A stretch of 36,471 nt of DNA from the NCBI GenBank assembly GCA_937897985.1, contig CALCBD010000047.1, positions 1 to 36,471 on the forward strand. The letters are read 5' to 3'. The position numbers were made by a program, and so were the translations under genes. The notes under the pieces are model-generated. The model was not told where the DNA came from. It saw nothing but the letters and a program-made list of their open reading frames with translations, and made no database searches. Positions 16,338 to 24,969 of the stretch are shown here, piece by piece. Every line of letters starts with the position of its first letter. Positions within the stretch are counted from its first letter, which is position 1. The stretch comes from an uncultured Paludibacter sp. (GTDB lineage: Bacteria; Bacteroidota; Bacteroidia; Bacteroidales; Paludibacteraceae).

Positions 16338-16372
16338 AAATGGATATTGAATTTATCCTTCAATATCCATTT
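16338..16372 (-). terminator. Intrinsic terminator after the SlyD-like gene
   Basis: A 14-bp perfect stem (AAATGGATATTGAA at 16338-16351 with its complement at 16359-16372) and a 7-base loop. On the minus strand it is followed by a T run, 20 bases beyond the stop codon of the isomerase gene. Confidence 0.85.
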
Positions 16373-16391
16373 AACTGATTTTATTAAGTAT

Positions 16392-16985
16392 TTAGTGACA
16401 ACCACATCCCGAGCCGCAGCTTCCACCATCTTCTTCATCATCGCAACCGCATCCGCCTTCACCGCAACCGCCGCTTCCGCAACCGCATCCACCGCCTCCG
16501 TGAAGTGCTGAAAGTTCTTTTTCTGTAGCTTCGCGTACTTCCAGAATCGATCCTTTGAAATGTAAAGTTTCGCCTGCCAGTGGATGATTCAGGTCAACTT
16601 TCACGTGTGTATCGGTTACTTCCACTACCTGAGCGTTAATTCTGTGACCTTCGTTGTCCATTAATGGAACCACATTGCCTTCAAATACAACTTCTTCGTC
16701 GAGCTTTCCATCGATTTCAAATATCGAGCGATCCAAATCAAGAACATTTTCGTCTTCATAGGCTCCGTATGCATCTTCATTGTCAATTGTAAAGTCAAAT
16801 TTTTCACCTGCTGCCAGGCCGAAAATATTTTCTTCGAATTTAGGTAACATCATACCCACTCCGTAAATAAAGCTTAAAGGCTGTTCGGCTGTAGCTTTTT
16901 CCATGAGTTCAAGTTCACCTTCTTTTTCACCATCAACGTACAATTCATATTCCGCTGACACTGATTTGTTTGCTGTAATTTTCAT
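16392..16985 (-). CDS. SlyD-like FKBP peptidyl-prolyl isomerase with Cys-rich tail
   Basis: A 197-residue FKBP-type isomerase of the SlyD group. The FKBP half-domain is split by the IF chaperone insert in the usual SlyD way: LSFIYGVGMMLPKFEENIFGL, then DAYGAYEDE (flap end), then the insert to about 125, then the closing VDLNHPLAGETLHFKG strand. The last 36 residues (162-197) are a Gly/Cys tail with eight cysteines and terminal histidines, separated by an acidic DDEED patch. In SlyD such tails bind nickel and other metals. It catalyses proline isomerisation and holds unfolded proteins in the cytosol; the tail suggests metal storage or delivery. Leftward and monocistronic, ended by a strong terminator. 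Confidence 0.93.
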   Translation of the reverse strand: MKITANKSVSAEYELYVDGEKEGELELMEKATAEQPLSFIYGVGMMLPKFEENIFGLAAGEKFDFTIDNEDAYGAYEDENVLDLDRSIFEIDGKLDEEVVFEGNVVPLMDNEGHRINAQVVEVTDTHVKVDLNHPLAGETLHFKGSILEVREATEKELSALHGGGGCGCGSGGCGEGGCGCDDEEDGGSCGSGCGCH

Positions 16986-17021
16986 TTTCTAATTTATTAT
17001 TTATTCATAATTTTTAATTCG

Positions 17022-17053
17022 TAATTCATAATTCATAATTCATAATTCATAAT
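17022..17053. repeat. Heptanucleotide tandem repeat (AATTCAT)n
   Basis: About four and a half perfect copies of a TAATTCA heptamer just upstream of the slyD-like start, preceded by two degenerate copies. Confidence 0.8.
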
Positions 17054-17054
17054 T

Positions 17055-17074
17055 TTCCTGATAGTTATCGGGAA
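17055..17074. repeat. Short palindrome TCCTGATAGTTATCGGGA
   Basis: A 20-bp imperfect palindrome directly after the heptamer array. An 18-base near copy (three transition differences) occurs inside the broken recombinase at 35736-35753, so it is probably a dispersed mini-repeat. Confidence 0.6.
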
Positions 17075-17131
17075 TAATTTTATGTCGGGAAAGTGATCGG
17101 TGTCGGAATTCCTGAACTTTTTTACTAAAAC

Positions 17132-17166
17132 TTCCCGCTACCCGCTTCCCGCTACCCGCTACCCGC
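17132..17166. repeat. Heptanucleotide tandem repeat (TWCCCGC)5
   Basis: Five heptamers in a row: TTCCCGC, TACCCGC, TTCCCGC, TACCCGC, TACCCGC. It is GC-rich in an otherwise AT-rich gap and lies 73 bases beyond the lptD stop. Confidence 0.8.
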
Positions 17167-17238
17167 TACTCAATTTCATCAACCAACATGTAAACCATTT
17201 TGAACAATAAATTGTTCACTACGCCGCCAAATCAGCAT

Positions 17239-20016
17239 TTAATACCAGCTGATCTGATTTGAAGAGTTGTAATCACTTCTCTTATCGTATTTAAGATCGG
17301 CTAACATGCTGGCATTTACGCCTATATGAAAACTGTAAGATTTATAGGCACCAAAAGGAACTATACTTCCCGACATGCTCCAGCAATGCAGGCTTCGGTT
17401 TACATTGATACTTGTGTACGTAAATTCTTTGAATTTGAAATCGTAAGTGGAGTTGGCGCTGATTTTCCAGTTCTTTGTCAGCTCCAGCGAACCACTCAGG
17501 CTTAAATTGTGAGTGAATGCCATTTTATACTCCATTTTGTCAAAATCAAAATTGTCTTTTTCGCCCGATCTGCCATATTGTACCGAGTAGTTAATACTTA
17601 TACTCCATGGAACAGTGGTTTTTTCATAACCATCGGCATTAGTGTCGTCTTTCTTTGTTTTATCCGTAGTATTTTTTTCGTTGCCTTTTATTTCATTGTT
17701 CTGTTTGGTAGGGTCACTGGTTGCTGAATCAGTATCCTTTTTTTCACCGGTCTTTTTCCCGAAAAGTTTTTTAAAAGTATCGTTGCTCAAAGTGTAACTG
17801 TAGGATGTTGATGTTCCCTGGAAACGGGGAAAACCACCGTTTGACCATCTCAGTTTGTTGATTCTTACAGGATTACCGCTTTTATCTAATCCGAACATAT
17901 ATGGGTCGAAACTGGCACTAAGATTCAATGAATAACTTTTCGTCAGTTTCAGACGCAAAGAAGTTGAGAAATTTGACCAGCGCATCGAATCTACAGCCAG
18001 ATTGTAATTGCCCGAAATTGAAAGATTATCGATTAAACTTATTTTTTTGTAAGGTTCGTTATTCGTTGTATCATTGTCGTTACGTACCTTCATTTCCACA
18101 TTGTTGCCCACCGAGAAATTAATACTACCTGATTTTCCCGTACCGGGAGCACCATACAGGCTATTCGCATAATGTGAGTACTGAACCTGAGTGTCATTGT
18201 AAATGAGTGGATTGGATCCATCGCGAACACTCTTGACATAGGAGTCGTAATATCCCCATTTCGAATCGCCGAAGTCCGGAGTGTAGGCAAAACCTATACT
18301 TGGAGTTATGACATGCCGTATCCGATCAATTTTATTTCCGAATAATGCCCTGATTGGTTGATACATACCGTAAATCTTAGTCGATGCCGACACTCCCATG
18401 TTAAAATCATACACCCGGCTGAATTTCGAAACAGTATCGGTTATTTCCCTTTGTGCTGCTTTGTCCCAGCTTTTGTTAACCGACTGTAAATACCATCTTT
18501 CGGTATAATTGAATGATGGGGAAACATTGATATATTTCAGGATATTAAAGGTTGCCGAAACAGGAATGTTATGCTTCACACCGTTCTTCCAGTCACGTTG
18601 AAGAGAGGATTTAAAAAACATATTTTCCTTGACGTTATCAATACTGTTGGCAATAGTACCTGAATATGACATCGAAATCTTTTCGTACCATCGTTCCTTA
18701 CCTACTGCAACTTTGCGTTTAAAAGGGTAAAAACGGCTGTAAGCAATGCTGATGTTGGGCAGACTTACACTCAGTGTTGAGTCCTTTGTTCGTTGTGTAA
18801 TCGACATACCACCCGACAAACTGAGTGAAGGCAGGTCGGGAAATCTTTTGGTAAAGTTGATACTTGAAAATGTTGTGTTCTGTGAATTTAATTCAGGTCG
18901 CGAATAGTAATTGATATTGCTCTTGTTGAAACCACTGGTAGTAAAGTTAACACTCGACGAAAAAGTGAAATTAGGATTGGCCTTCTGATCCTGATTGTGG
19001 CTCCATGCTATCTTGAAACTCTTTGCCTTGCTGTAATCACTCATTCCTTTTTCACCGGTCACGTCTTCTCTGTACTCAATATTTAAGTTCCCGCTGAATT
19101 TATAACGTTTGGTATATTTCGAAGTTGCCCGTAAAGCCCAGGTTCCTTTTGTATAAATATCTCCCCGCATTTCCATGTCAACATAATCGTTGATGGCAAA
19201 ATAATAACCACCATTGGTCAACCCGAATCCGCGGGTTAATTCGTCGGTATAATTTGGCATGAGTACACCCGAAGAGTAATCGCTTGTAAAAGGGAAAAAT
19301 CCGAAGGGGACGAAAACCGGTAATGGTACGTCAGCAATTACGAGATGCGCCGGTCCGGTGATAATATATTCGCCCGGTTTTACTTTACCTTTGGACATGC
19401 TCAGATAGAAATCAGGATGATCGTGATTATCACAGGTAGTGTATTTTCCCTCTGTCATACAAAAAACCTTATCATCCGTTTTTTTTGTCTTCTCACTGAT
19501 GATATATCCTTCACCTTCCTGAGTTACAGCTTGTCGAATATATCCTTTCCGTGTTTTCAGGTTGTAGGTAAGCGCTTTGGATGAATAGGATTTATCGCCT
19601 TCACTGAATTCAGGTTCACCTTTTTTGACACCGGTACTGTCGGTAGTACCACGGGCATACAAAAGGCTGCTGTCCATGCTTATCCTGATGTAATCAGCTT
19701 TTAGTTTGATGTTTTTGTATTTGATGTCACTTTCGCCATATAAATAACCCACACCGTTACCAAAGAATTCAACCGAATCTTTTGCGGTATAGTTGATTTC
19801 AGCATCAATCTGGTTGGGTTTCAGCTGTATGGCTTTATTATTCAGGCTGTCAGAAACAGCTTTTGAAAATGTACTATCTGTTTTATTTGTGCTGTTGTTG
19901 TTTTGAACAGATGGACTTTTTGATTGCCCATAGCCATTTATAGCAATAATAAAACACATTAGTATAACTAAATGTATATTTCTGTTGTTGATATATAGAC
20001 TATTACAAGCAGGCAT
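17239..20016 (-). CDS. lptD: LptD-like LPS-assembly outer membrane protein
   Basis: A 925-residue outer membrane protein. An N-terminal hydrophobic stretch (about 16-31, ending NGYGQ) is a signal sequence. Residues 55-220 form an OstA/LptA-like beta-jellyroll, with typical repeats such as GVGYLYGESDIKYKNIKLKA. The rest is a beta-barrel that begins near VPFGFFPF and ends in NQISWY with a terminal aromatic residue. A charged low-complexity segment rich in K, D, T and N (about 755-805) lies in what should be an external loop. The protein places lipopolysaccharide in the outer leaflet with Lpt partners. The start is uncertain: an ATG at residue 20 would leave a shorter signal peptide. Divergent from the amidase gene, a common Bacteroidales arrangement. 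Confidence 0.88.
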   Translation of the reverse strand: MPACNSLYINNRNIHLVILMCFIIAINGYGQSKSPSVQNNNSTNKTDSTFSKAVSDSLNNKAIQLKPNQIDAEINYTAKDSVEFFGNGVGYLYGESDIKYKNIKLKADYIRISMDSSLLYARGTTDSTGVKKGEPEFSEGDKSYSSKALTYNLKTRKGYIRQAVTQEGEGYIISEKTKKTDDKVFCMTEGKYTTCDNHDHPDFYLSMSKGKVKPGEYIITGPAHLVIADVPLPVFVPFGFFPFTSDYSSGVLMPNYTDELTRGFGLTNGGYYFAINDYVDMEMRGDIYTKGTWALRATSKYTKRYKFSGNLNIEYREDVTGEKGMSDYSKAKSFKIAWSHNQDQKANPNFTFSSSVNFTTSGFNKSNINYYSRPELNSQNTTFSSINFTKRFPDLPSLSLSGGMSITQRTKDSTLSVSLPNISIAYSRFYPFKRKVAVGKERWYEKISMSYSGTIANSIDNVKENMFFKSSLQRDWKNGVKHNIPVSATFNILKYINVSPSFNYTERWYLQSVNKSWDKAAQREITDTVSKFSRVYDFNMGVSASTKIYGMYQPIRALFGNKIDRIRHVITPSIGFAYTPDFGDSKWGYYDSYVKSVRDGSNPLIYNDTQVQYSHYANSLYGAPGTGKSGSINFSVGNNVEMKVRNDNDTTNNEPYKKISLIDNLSISGNYNLAVDSMRWSNFSTSLRLKLTKSYSLNLSASFDPYMFGLDKSGNPVRINKLRWSNGGFPRFQGTSTSYSYTLSNDTFKKLFGKKTGEKKDTDSATSDPTKQNNEIKGNEKNTTDKTKKDDTNADGYEKTTVPWSISINYSVQYGRSGEKDNFDFDKMEYKMAFTHNLSLSGSLELTKNWKISANSTYDFKFKEFTYTSINVNRSLHCWSMSGSIVPFGAYKSYSFHIGVNASMLADLKYDKRSDYNSSNQISWY

Positions 20017-20049
20017 CAGGCAAGTATAATGTTGTTAAAAATGGGAGTG

Positions 20050-20057
20050 CAAATTTA
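20050..20057 (-). promoter_or_regulatory. Candidate -7 box for lptD
   Basis: Minus strand TAAATTTG followed by C, matching TAnnTTTG, 34 bases before the lptD ATG. No clear TTG partner at 19-21 bases. Confidence 0.4.
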
Positions 20058-20132
20058 GTCAAAAAAAAGGAGTCTAAATATGATATATTTTTTTTTTATG
20101 ATTAATTTCAAAATTTACTTATTCCTAAAGCA

Positions 20133-20161
20133 TTGGATAAGCGATAAAAGCATTACTTTTG
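20133..20161 (+). promoter_or_regulatory. Promoter of the amidase-mlaD operon
   Basis: TTG (20133-20135), 18 bases, TACTTTTG (20154-20161) followed by C, about 43 bases before the amidase ATG. Confidence 0.55.
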
Positions 20162-20203
20162 CATAAAATTCAACAGTGTTTTTTTTAGTTTTTTATTTGT
20201 GAT

Positions 20204-21421
20204 ATGAATTTCAGAATCAGTAAATACATACATTTTCCACTTTTCATATTTGTAATTTTTACTTTTTTATCAGTGTCTTTTTTAAATGCTCAGGTATCAA
20301 GGTTTACTCTGGTAATCGATGCAGGTCACGGAGGACACGATCCGGGTGCAATGGGCTCAATATCAAAGGAAAAAGATATTAATCTTGATGTGAGTCTGAA
20401 ATTCGGAGCATTGGTGGAGCGCAACTTCAGCGATGTTAAAGTGGTTTACACGCGCAAGACTGATGTTTATCTTACACTTCAGGAAAGAGCAGATATAGTC
20501 AATAATAATCATGCTAATCTCTTTGTCTGTATTCATACCAATTCATCGCCATCAGCTGCAGCTTACGGTTCCGAGTCATATACCCTTGGTCTTGCCAGGT
20601 CAAAATCGAATCTCGACGTGGCAATGCGCGAAAACTCCGTGATTTTACTCGAGGACGATTATAAATCAAAATACAGGGGTTTTGATCCTGCATCTGTCGA
20701 TTCATATATTATGTTTGAATTCATGCAGGATAAATACATCGATAAAAGTGTTGACCTGGCATCGAATATCCAAAAGCAATTTTCAGTCTATGCCCGCCGG
20801 TCCGATAGGGGAGTTCGTCAGGCCGGATTCTGGGTACTTCACCGTTCAGCATGTCCGAGTGTGCTGGTCGAACTTGGCTTCATTTCCAATCCATCCGAAG
20901 AACGCTATCTGTCCGGCGAATCGGGACAGCTCGAAATGGCCGGGGCCATTTATAATGCATTTGTGAATTTCAAACGTGAACATGATAAAAAATCAGGTCG
21001 TCAGAGCAGTTCGGATGCTTATCCTGAGATTAAAAAGGCAAAAGAACCGGTTAGTCCCCAAAAATCTGATACTAACAATTTGATTGTAAAAGATAAGCCG
21101 GTAGTGTCAGCTACCGACTCGGATACAAAAACAGTTGAAAAGAAAAATGCCATAATCAGCACCAAAGCAGTTTTCAAATTACAGATAGTAGCTTCAAAAG
21201 TAAAATTAAATCAAAATTCCTCTGAATTTAAAGGAATTAAGGATGTTGATTTTTTCAGGGAAGATGGTTACTATAAATACACCACAGGCGCCGAAACAGA
21301 ATACAGTAAAATATTAAAAATAAGAAAAGAATTGAGCCCTAAATTCCCGCAATCTTTTATCATTGCATTTGTGGGAGATAAAAAAATCAGTGTTTCAGAA
21401 GCACTTCAACTAAACAAATAA
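20204..21421 (+). CDS. N-acetylmuramoyl-L-alanine amidase (AmiC-type) with SPOR-like end
   Basis: A 405-residue periplasmic zinc amidase (Amidase_3) that cuts the bond between muramic acid and the peptide stem. Signal peptide 1-29. Zinc-site motifs: VIDAGHGGHDPGA (H42), the FVCIHTNSS strand with its histidine, and VLVELGFISNPSEE, which carries the catalytic glutamate. After about residue 260 comes a Lys/Ser-rich linker and then a C-terminal module (FKLQIVASKVKL, then FFREDGYYKYTTG) that looks like a SPOR domain, which binds denuded septal glycan. A role in daughter-cell separation is therefore likely. It is followed after 27 bases by mlaD. Confidence 0.93.
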   Translation: MNFRISKYIHFPLFIFVIFTFLSVSFLNAQVSRFTLVIDAGHGGHDPGAMGSISKEKDINLDVSLKFGALVERNFSDVKVVYTRKTDVYLTLQERADIVNNNHANLFVCIHTNSSPSAAAYGSESYTLGLARSKSNLDVAMRENSVILLEDDYKSKYRGFDPASVDSYIMFEFMQDKYIDKSVDLASNIQKQFSVYARRSDRGVRQAGFWVLHRSACPSVLVELGFISNPSEERYLSGESGQLEMAGAIYNAFVNFKREHDKKSGRQSSSDAYPEIKKAKEPVSPQKSDTNNLIVKDKPVVSATDSDTKTVEKKNAIISTKAVFKLQIVASKVKLNQNSSEFKGIKDVDFFREDGYYKYTTGAETEYSKILKIRKELSPKFPQSFIIAFVGDKKISVSEALQLNK

Positions 21422-21448
21422 TACAAGTCTAAACAAACAAATTTTTAA

Positions 21449-22354
21449 ATGAAAAAGAAATTTTTTAACAGGGAAGTCAGAGTCGGAATTATGGCTGTCA
21501 TTGCCATTTTTATATTGTATTTTGGTTTGAACTTTTTGAAAGGAATCGATATATTTTCACCCATAAGCTATTATTATGCTACTTACGAGAATATTGGTGG
21601 TTTGGTAGCCTCTTCACCGGTTTATGTAAAAGGCTTTAAAGTGGGGCAGGTCGAAAAAATTCAATATGATTTCAGCAGGAATGTAGCTTTTGTTGTAAAA
21701 TTTTCGGTAAGTAAAGACATAAAGATTCCAAAAGGAGCCAAACTCGAATTGTACGACGACGGGTTGATGGGTGGCAAAGCACTCCAGTTGATCTATGCTC
21801 CCGTTGCCGTAGCTCAGAATTTATATGCTCCCGGCGATACTGTTGAGTCGCAGGTGGGAGGTGGTTTGATGGCACAACTCTCCGGAAGTTTACTGCCCAA
21901 AGTGGAGAGCATCTCCACTCAGGCCGATTCGTTGTTGCGCTCGGTAAGAGTCCTGATCGAAAGTAAAGAGATTAAAAACAGTTTAACTTCAATCGAAAAA
22001 ACATCAGCCGATTTAGCTGTATCTTCAGCTCAACTGAAAATGCTGATGAAAAATGACATGCCCCGTATTGTAAAAGATGTTAACGGATTAACCGGCGACT
22101 TTAAAGAAGTAAGCGGAAACCTGAAGAAAATTGATTTCGCAGCTACCTTTGCAAGCATCAATCAGACCATAGCCAATCTGAATTTTATTACCGATCAGGT
22201 GAAAAATCCGAATGGTTCGATAGGTCTGTTGCTTAATGATAAGGAACTGTACAACCATCTGAATAACACCGCTTCAAGTGCCGATCAGTTACTGATTGAT
22301 TTGAAGCAAAATCCCAAACGCTATGTGCATTTTTCACTTTTCGGGAGTAAATAA
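21449..22354 (+). CDS. mlaD: MlaD/MCE family lipid-transport protein
   Basis: A 301-residue MCE protein. One N-terminal membrane span (about 12-30, VGIMAVIAIFILYFGLNFL) anchors it in the inner membrane; one MCE domain follows (about 38-115, with the typical YYYATYENIGGLVASSPVYV start). The C-terminal half is helical and probably coiled. MCE proteins form hexameric rings that move phospholipids between membranes as part of Mla-type ABC transporters; the partner mlaE and mlaF genes are not in this window. It shares a transcript with the amidase and is closed by a strong terminator. Confidence 0.88.
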   Translation: MKKKFFNREVRVGIMAVIAIFILYFGLNFLKGIDIFSPISYYYATYENIGGLVASSPVYVKGFKVGQVEKIQYDFSRNVAFVVKFSVSKDIKIPKGAKLELYDDGLMGGKALQLIYAPVAVAQNLYAPGDTVESQVGGGLMAQLSGSLLPKVESISTQADSLLRSVRVLIESKEIKNSLTSIEKTSADLAVSSAQLKMLMKNDMPRIVKDVNGLTGDFKEVSGNLKKIDFAATFASINQTIANLNFITDQVKNPNGSIGLLLNDKELYNHLNNTASSADQLLIDLKQNPKRYVHFSLFGSK

Positions 22355-22427
22355 AAATTGAATTTTATTTAGAATAATTATAAATAAGAAATGTTATAAA
22401 AATAATTTTAAATTTAGATTTTTTAAG

Positions 22428-22466
22428 GCCGAAACCTTTCTTTCATAAGAGTTTCGGCTTTTATTT
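22428..22466 (+). terminator. Intrinsic terminator after mlaD
   Basis: Stem GCCGAAAC (22428-22435) with GTTTCGGC (22451-22458), followed by TTTTATTTT. Confidence 0.85.
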
Positions 22467-22767
22467 TCTCTTAAAAATGCTAAATTACTTTCAATTTGTT
22501 AAGTTCTTTATATCCAATGATGTTACAAAATTGTTACGGTTAAATGTCTGAATTTCATTTTGTTTATTTAAAGTGCTGAAAATAAATTAAATGAAAAATA
22601 AATGATTGTCGTAAAATATATGTCATTTTTTTTTTTCGAAAATGTTTTAGATTTTTGTAGTCCTGAAAGTAGCCCTTAAAAATTCAGAAAGAATCATTAA
22701 TTAGTGTTTTTCAGTTTTCATTAATAAAATCAAAAACAGGTTTGTAATTTTTTTGTAAGTAAATAGC
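22467..22767. other. AT-rich region before dnaA
   Basis: About 300 bases of AT-rich sequence. I see no ORF and no DnaA box of the TTATCCACA type, so nothing supports an origin here. A T-rich run at about 22627-22636 and a TTAGATTTTTG near 22648 might belong to the dnaA promoter, but the match is poor. Confidence 0.4.
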
Positions 22768-24159
22768 ATGTTGAATCATCCCGAACAATTATGGAATCGT
22801 TGCCTTAGTGTCATTAAGGATAATATTAGTGAAGCTTCGTACAACACTTGGTTTGAGCCAATCGTTGCTTTAAAATATGAAAATAATGTATTTGTACTTC
22901 AGGTTCCAAGCCAGTTCTTTGTTGAGTACATCGAGGAAAAATATATTGATTTGTTAAGAATGACTTTGTACAGAGTGGTCGGAAACGGAACCAGACTCGA
23001 ATACAGAGTGCTCATCGATAAAAGCAACGGTAAGGGTACCCAGATTCCGAGTGCTAACGAACAGCCCAAACCCAAGGCCAATACAACTTCGGCGAACTAT
23101 ATCAGCCCGTATCATAAACCACAGCTGCCTGAAATCGACCCTCAACTCAATCCGTCGTACAATTTTAATAATTTAATTGAAGGAAACAGCAATAAATTAG
23201 CCCGTACAGCAGGTATAAGTATTGCCAATGAGCCGGGAAAAACCATTTTCAATCCGCTTTTTGTATATGGCCAGTCGGGCGTGGGAAAGACTCATCTTGC
23301 CAATGCTATAGGTGTAATGTCAAAACAACTGCATCCTGATAAACGAATTTTGTATGTTTCAGCCAATACATTTCAAATTCAGTATACCGATGCTGTAAGA
23401 TCGAATACTGTCAATGATTTTTTGAACTTTTACCAGACTATCGATGTGCTTATCGTCGATGATATTCAGGAATTTGCAGGTAAAACCGGAACTCAGAATA
23501 CTTTTTTCCATATTTTCAATCATTTGCACCAGTCAGGCAAACAGTTAATTTTAACATCCGATCGTTCACCCGTAGTGCTGGTTGGACTTGAACAACGTTT
23601 ACTTACCCGGTTTAAGTGGGGATTGTCAGCCGAAATTGAAAAACCCGATTTTCAACTGCGAAAGGCAATTCTCGAGAATAAAATTTACAGAGACGGGCTC
23701 GAAATTCCGGACGAAGTGGTCAATTTTATAGCTGCAAATGTGGTAGATAACGTTCGCGACCTCGAAGGTACGCTGGTGTCGTTACTTGCTCATTCTACCC
23801 TTGTCGATGTGCCTATTGATGTTGAGTTGGCCGAAAAAATAGTAAGCAGGATTGTTACAATCACACACAAAACCAATACAGTTGAAAAAATCAGGGATGT
23901 GGTCTGCGAGTATTTTTCATTGTCGGTGGATGCCATTTCAACCAAAAGCCGGAAACGTGAGGTGGTTCAGGCACGTCAGATTGCAATGTACCTTTCCAAA
24001 CAGTTGACAAAAAATTCATTGTCATCAATCGGTTTCACTATCGGACAAAGAGACCATGCCACTGTATTGCATGCCTGTAAAATTGTGACAGACCTGATGG
24101 ATATTGATAAAAATTTCAGAACAAGTGTACATGAAATTCAGGAGAGGCTCAAAAGTTAG
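22768..24159 (+). CDS. dnaA: Chromosomal replication initiator DnaA
   Basis: A 463-residue DnaA, normal for the family. Domain I (1-80) has the LWNRCLSVIKDN start and binds partner proteins; domain II (about 85-120) is a short linker. Domain III is the AAA+ ATPase, with Walker A GQSGVGKT (168-175), Walker B IVDDIQ (229-234), sensor ILTSDR and the LLTRFKWGL arginine-finger box. Domain IV ends with the DnaA-box-binding motif GQRDHATVLHA. It opens the origin and controls its own gene in many bacteria. Its neighbours are mlaD and a pRiA4b ORF-3-like gene rather than dnaN or rpmH, which is usual in Bacteroidota. Confidence 0.98.
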   Translation: MLNHPEQLWNRCLSVIKDNISEASYNTWFEPIVALKYENNVFVLQVPSQFFVEYIEEKYIDLLRMTLYRVVGNGTRLEYRVLIDKSNGKGTQIPSANEQPKPKANTTSANYISPYHKPQLPEIDPQLNPSYNFNNLIEGNSNKLARTAGISIANEPGKTIFNPLFVYGQSGVGKTHLANAIGVMSKQLHPDKRILYVSANTFQIQYTDAVRSNTVNDFLNFYQTIDVLIVDDIQEFAGKTGTQNTFFHIFNHLHQSGKQLILTSDRSPVVLVGLEQRLLTRFKWGLSAEIEKPDFQLRKAILENKIYRDGLEIPDEVVNFIAANVVDNVRDLEGTLVSLLAHSTLVDVPIDVELAEKIVSRIVTITHKTNTVEKIRDVVCEYFSLSVDAISTKSRKREVVQARQIAMYLSKQLTKNSLSSIGFTIGQRDHATVLHACKIVTDLMDIDKNFRTSVHEIQERLKS

Positions 24160-24206
24160 CAGAAAGTTATTAAAGCCGAAACAGAATTGGATTTTAAATA
24201 AATCAG

Positions 24207-24241
24207 AATGACCGGAGAATCAATTTCCGGTCATTTTTTTT
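24207..24241 (+). terminator. Intrinsic terminator after dnaA
   Basis: A 10-bp stem, AATGACCGGA with TCCGGTCATT, followed by a run of nine T. Confidence 0.9.
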
Positions 24242-24316
24242 GAACTTGATTGCGATTTTTTGATGTCAATAGGAAAAATAATATTATTTTTACAACGAAA
24301 TATAAAAAGCACAGCC

Positions 24317-24874
24317 ATGATATATAAATTTACTTTGCTATCCGATGAGATAGATGATTTTGTAAGAATTATTCAAATCGATCCAGAAGCAACTTTCTTC
24401 GATTTACACGACGCTATACTCGAAAGTGTAAATTTCGAAAAGAATCAGATGACTACATTTTTTATATGCTCGGATGATTGGGAAAAAGGGCAGGAGGTAA
24501 CTCTTGTTGAGATGGAATCGAGTTCGGAATATGACAATCTGGTAATGGATAAAACAAAACTCGAAGAACTTTTGTCAGACGAAAAACAGAAATTGCTATA
24601 CGTTTTCGACATGGTTTCCGACAGAGCTTTTTTTATTGAATTAAGCGAAATAATACCCGGCAAAAGCATTTCTAAACCAAAATGTATTACTTCCAAAGGT
24701 AATCCGCCGGCACAATCGTTGGACGAAGAAGCTATTTTTAATGCTCCTAAAATTAATTTGGATGAAAATTTCTATGGCGACGAGGATTTCGATATCGATG
24801 AATTGGACGACGAAGGATTTGGTGATATGAATTTTGACGACAATTCTCTGTTTGCCGAAGATCCGAAATATTAA
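24317..24874 (+). CDS. pRiA4b ORF-3-like / IS1096 passenger TnpR-like protein
   Basis: A 185-residue protein of the pRiA4b ORF-3-like family (often labelled IS1096 element passenger TnpR). The family core is visible as FTLLSDEIDDFVRIIQIDPEATFFDLHD, then FICSDDWEKG and LLYVFDMVSDRAFFIEL. Despite the name it has no resolvase motifs and no link to transposition here; the function is unknown. The last 35 residues are very acidic (DEDFDIDELDDEGFGD). I chose the ATG at 24317; upstream codons to 24260 are open but add a non-homologous stretch. It lies after the dnaA terminator and is itself followed by a terminator, so it is probably monocistronic. Confidence 0.8.
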   Translation: MIYKFTLLSDEIDDFVRIIQIDPEATFFDLHDAILESVNFEKNQMTTFFICSDDWEKGQEVTLVEMESSSEYDNLVMDKTKLEELLSDEKQKLLYVFDMVSDRAFFIELSEIIPGKSISKPKCITSKGNPPAQSLDEEAIFNAPKINLDENFYGDEDFDIDELDDEGFGDMNFDDNSLFAEDPKY

Positions 24875-24895
24875 TGTCATTTTTAATTGTCATTT

Positions 24896-24933
24896 AAAAC
24901 AGAAAGTAGGTAGACTTATTTTCTGTTTTTTTT
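24896..24933 (+). terminator. Intrinsic terminator before miaA
   Basis: A 10-bp perfect stem, AAAACAGAAA (24896-24905) with TTTCTGTTTT (24920-24929), followed by further T. Confidence 0.8.
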
Positions 24934-24969
24934 ATATATAGTATCTGTAATTTTCTAAAAATCAAATGA

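Noticed and set aside
16290..16511. Plus-strand ORF with an Ala/Thr/Ser-rich end
   Set aside because: Its low-complexity part is only the antisense of the Gly/Cys tail of the SlyD-like gene.
22354..22768. Replication origin next to dnaA
   Set aside because: No DnaA boxes or 13-mer-like repeats seen; Bacteroidota dnaA is often not beside the origin.
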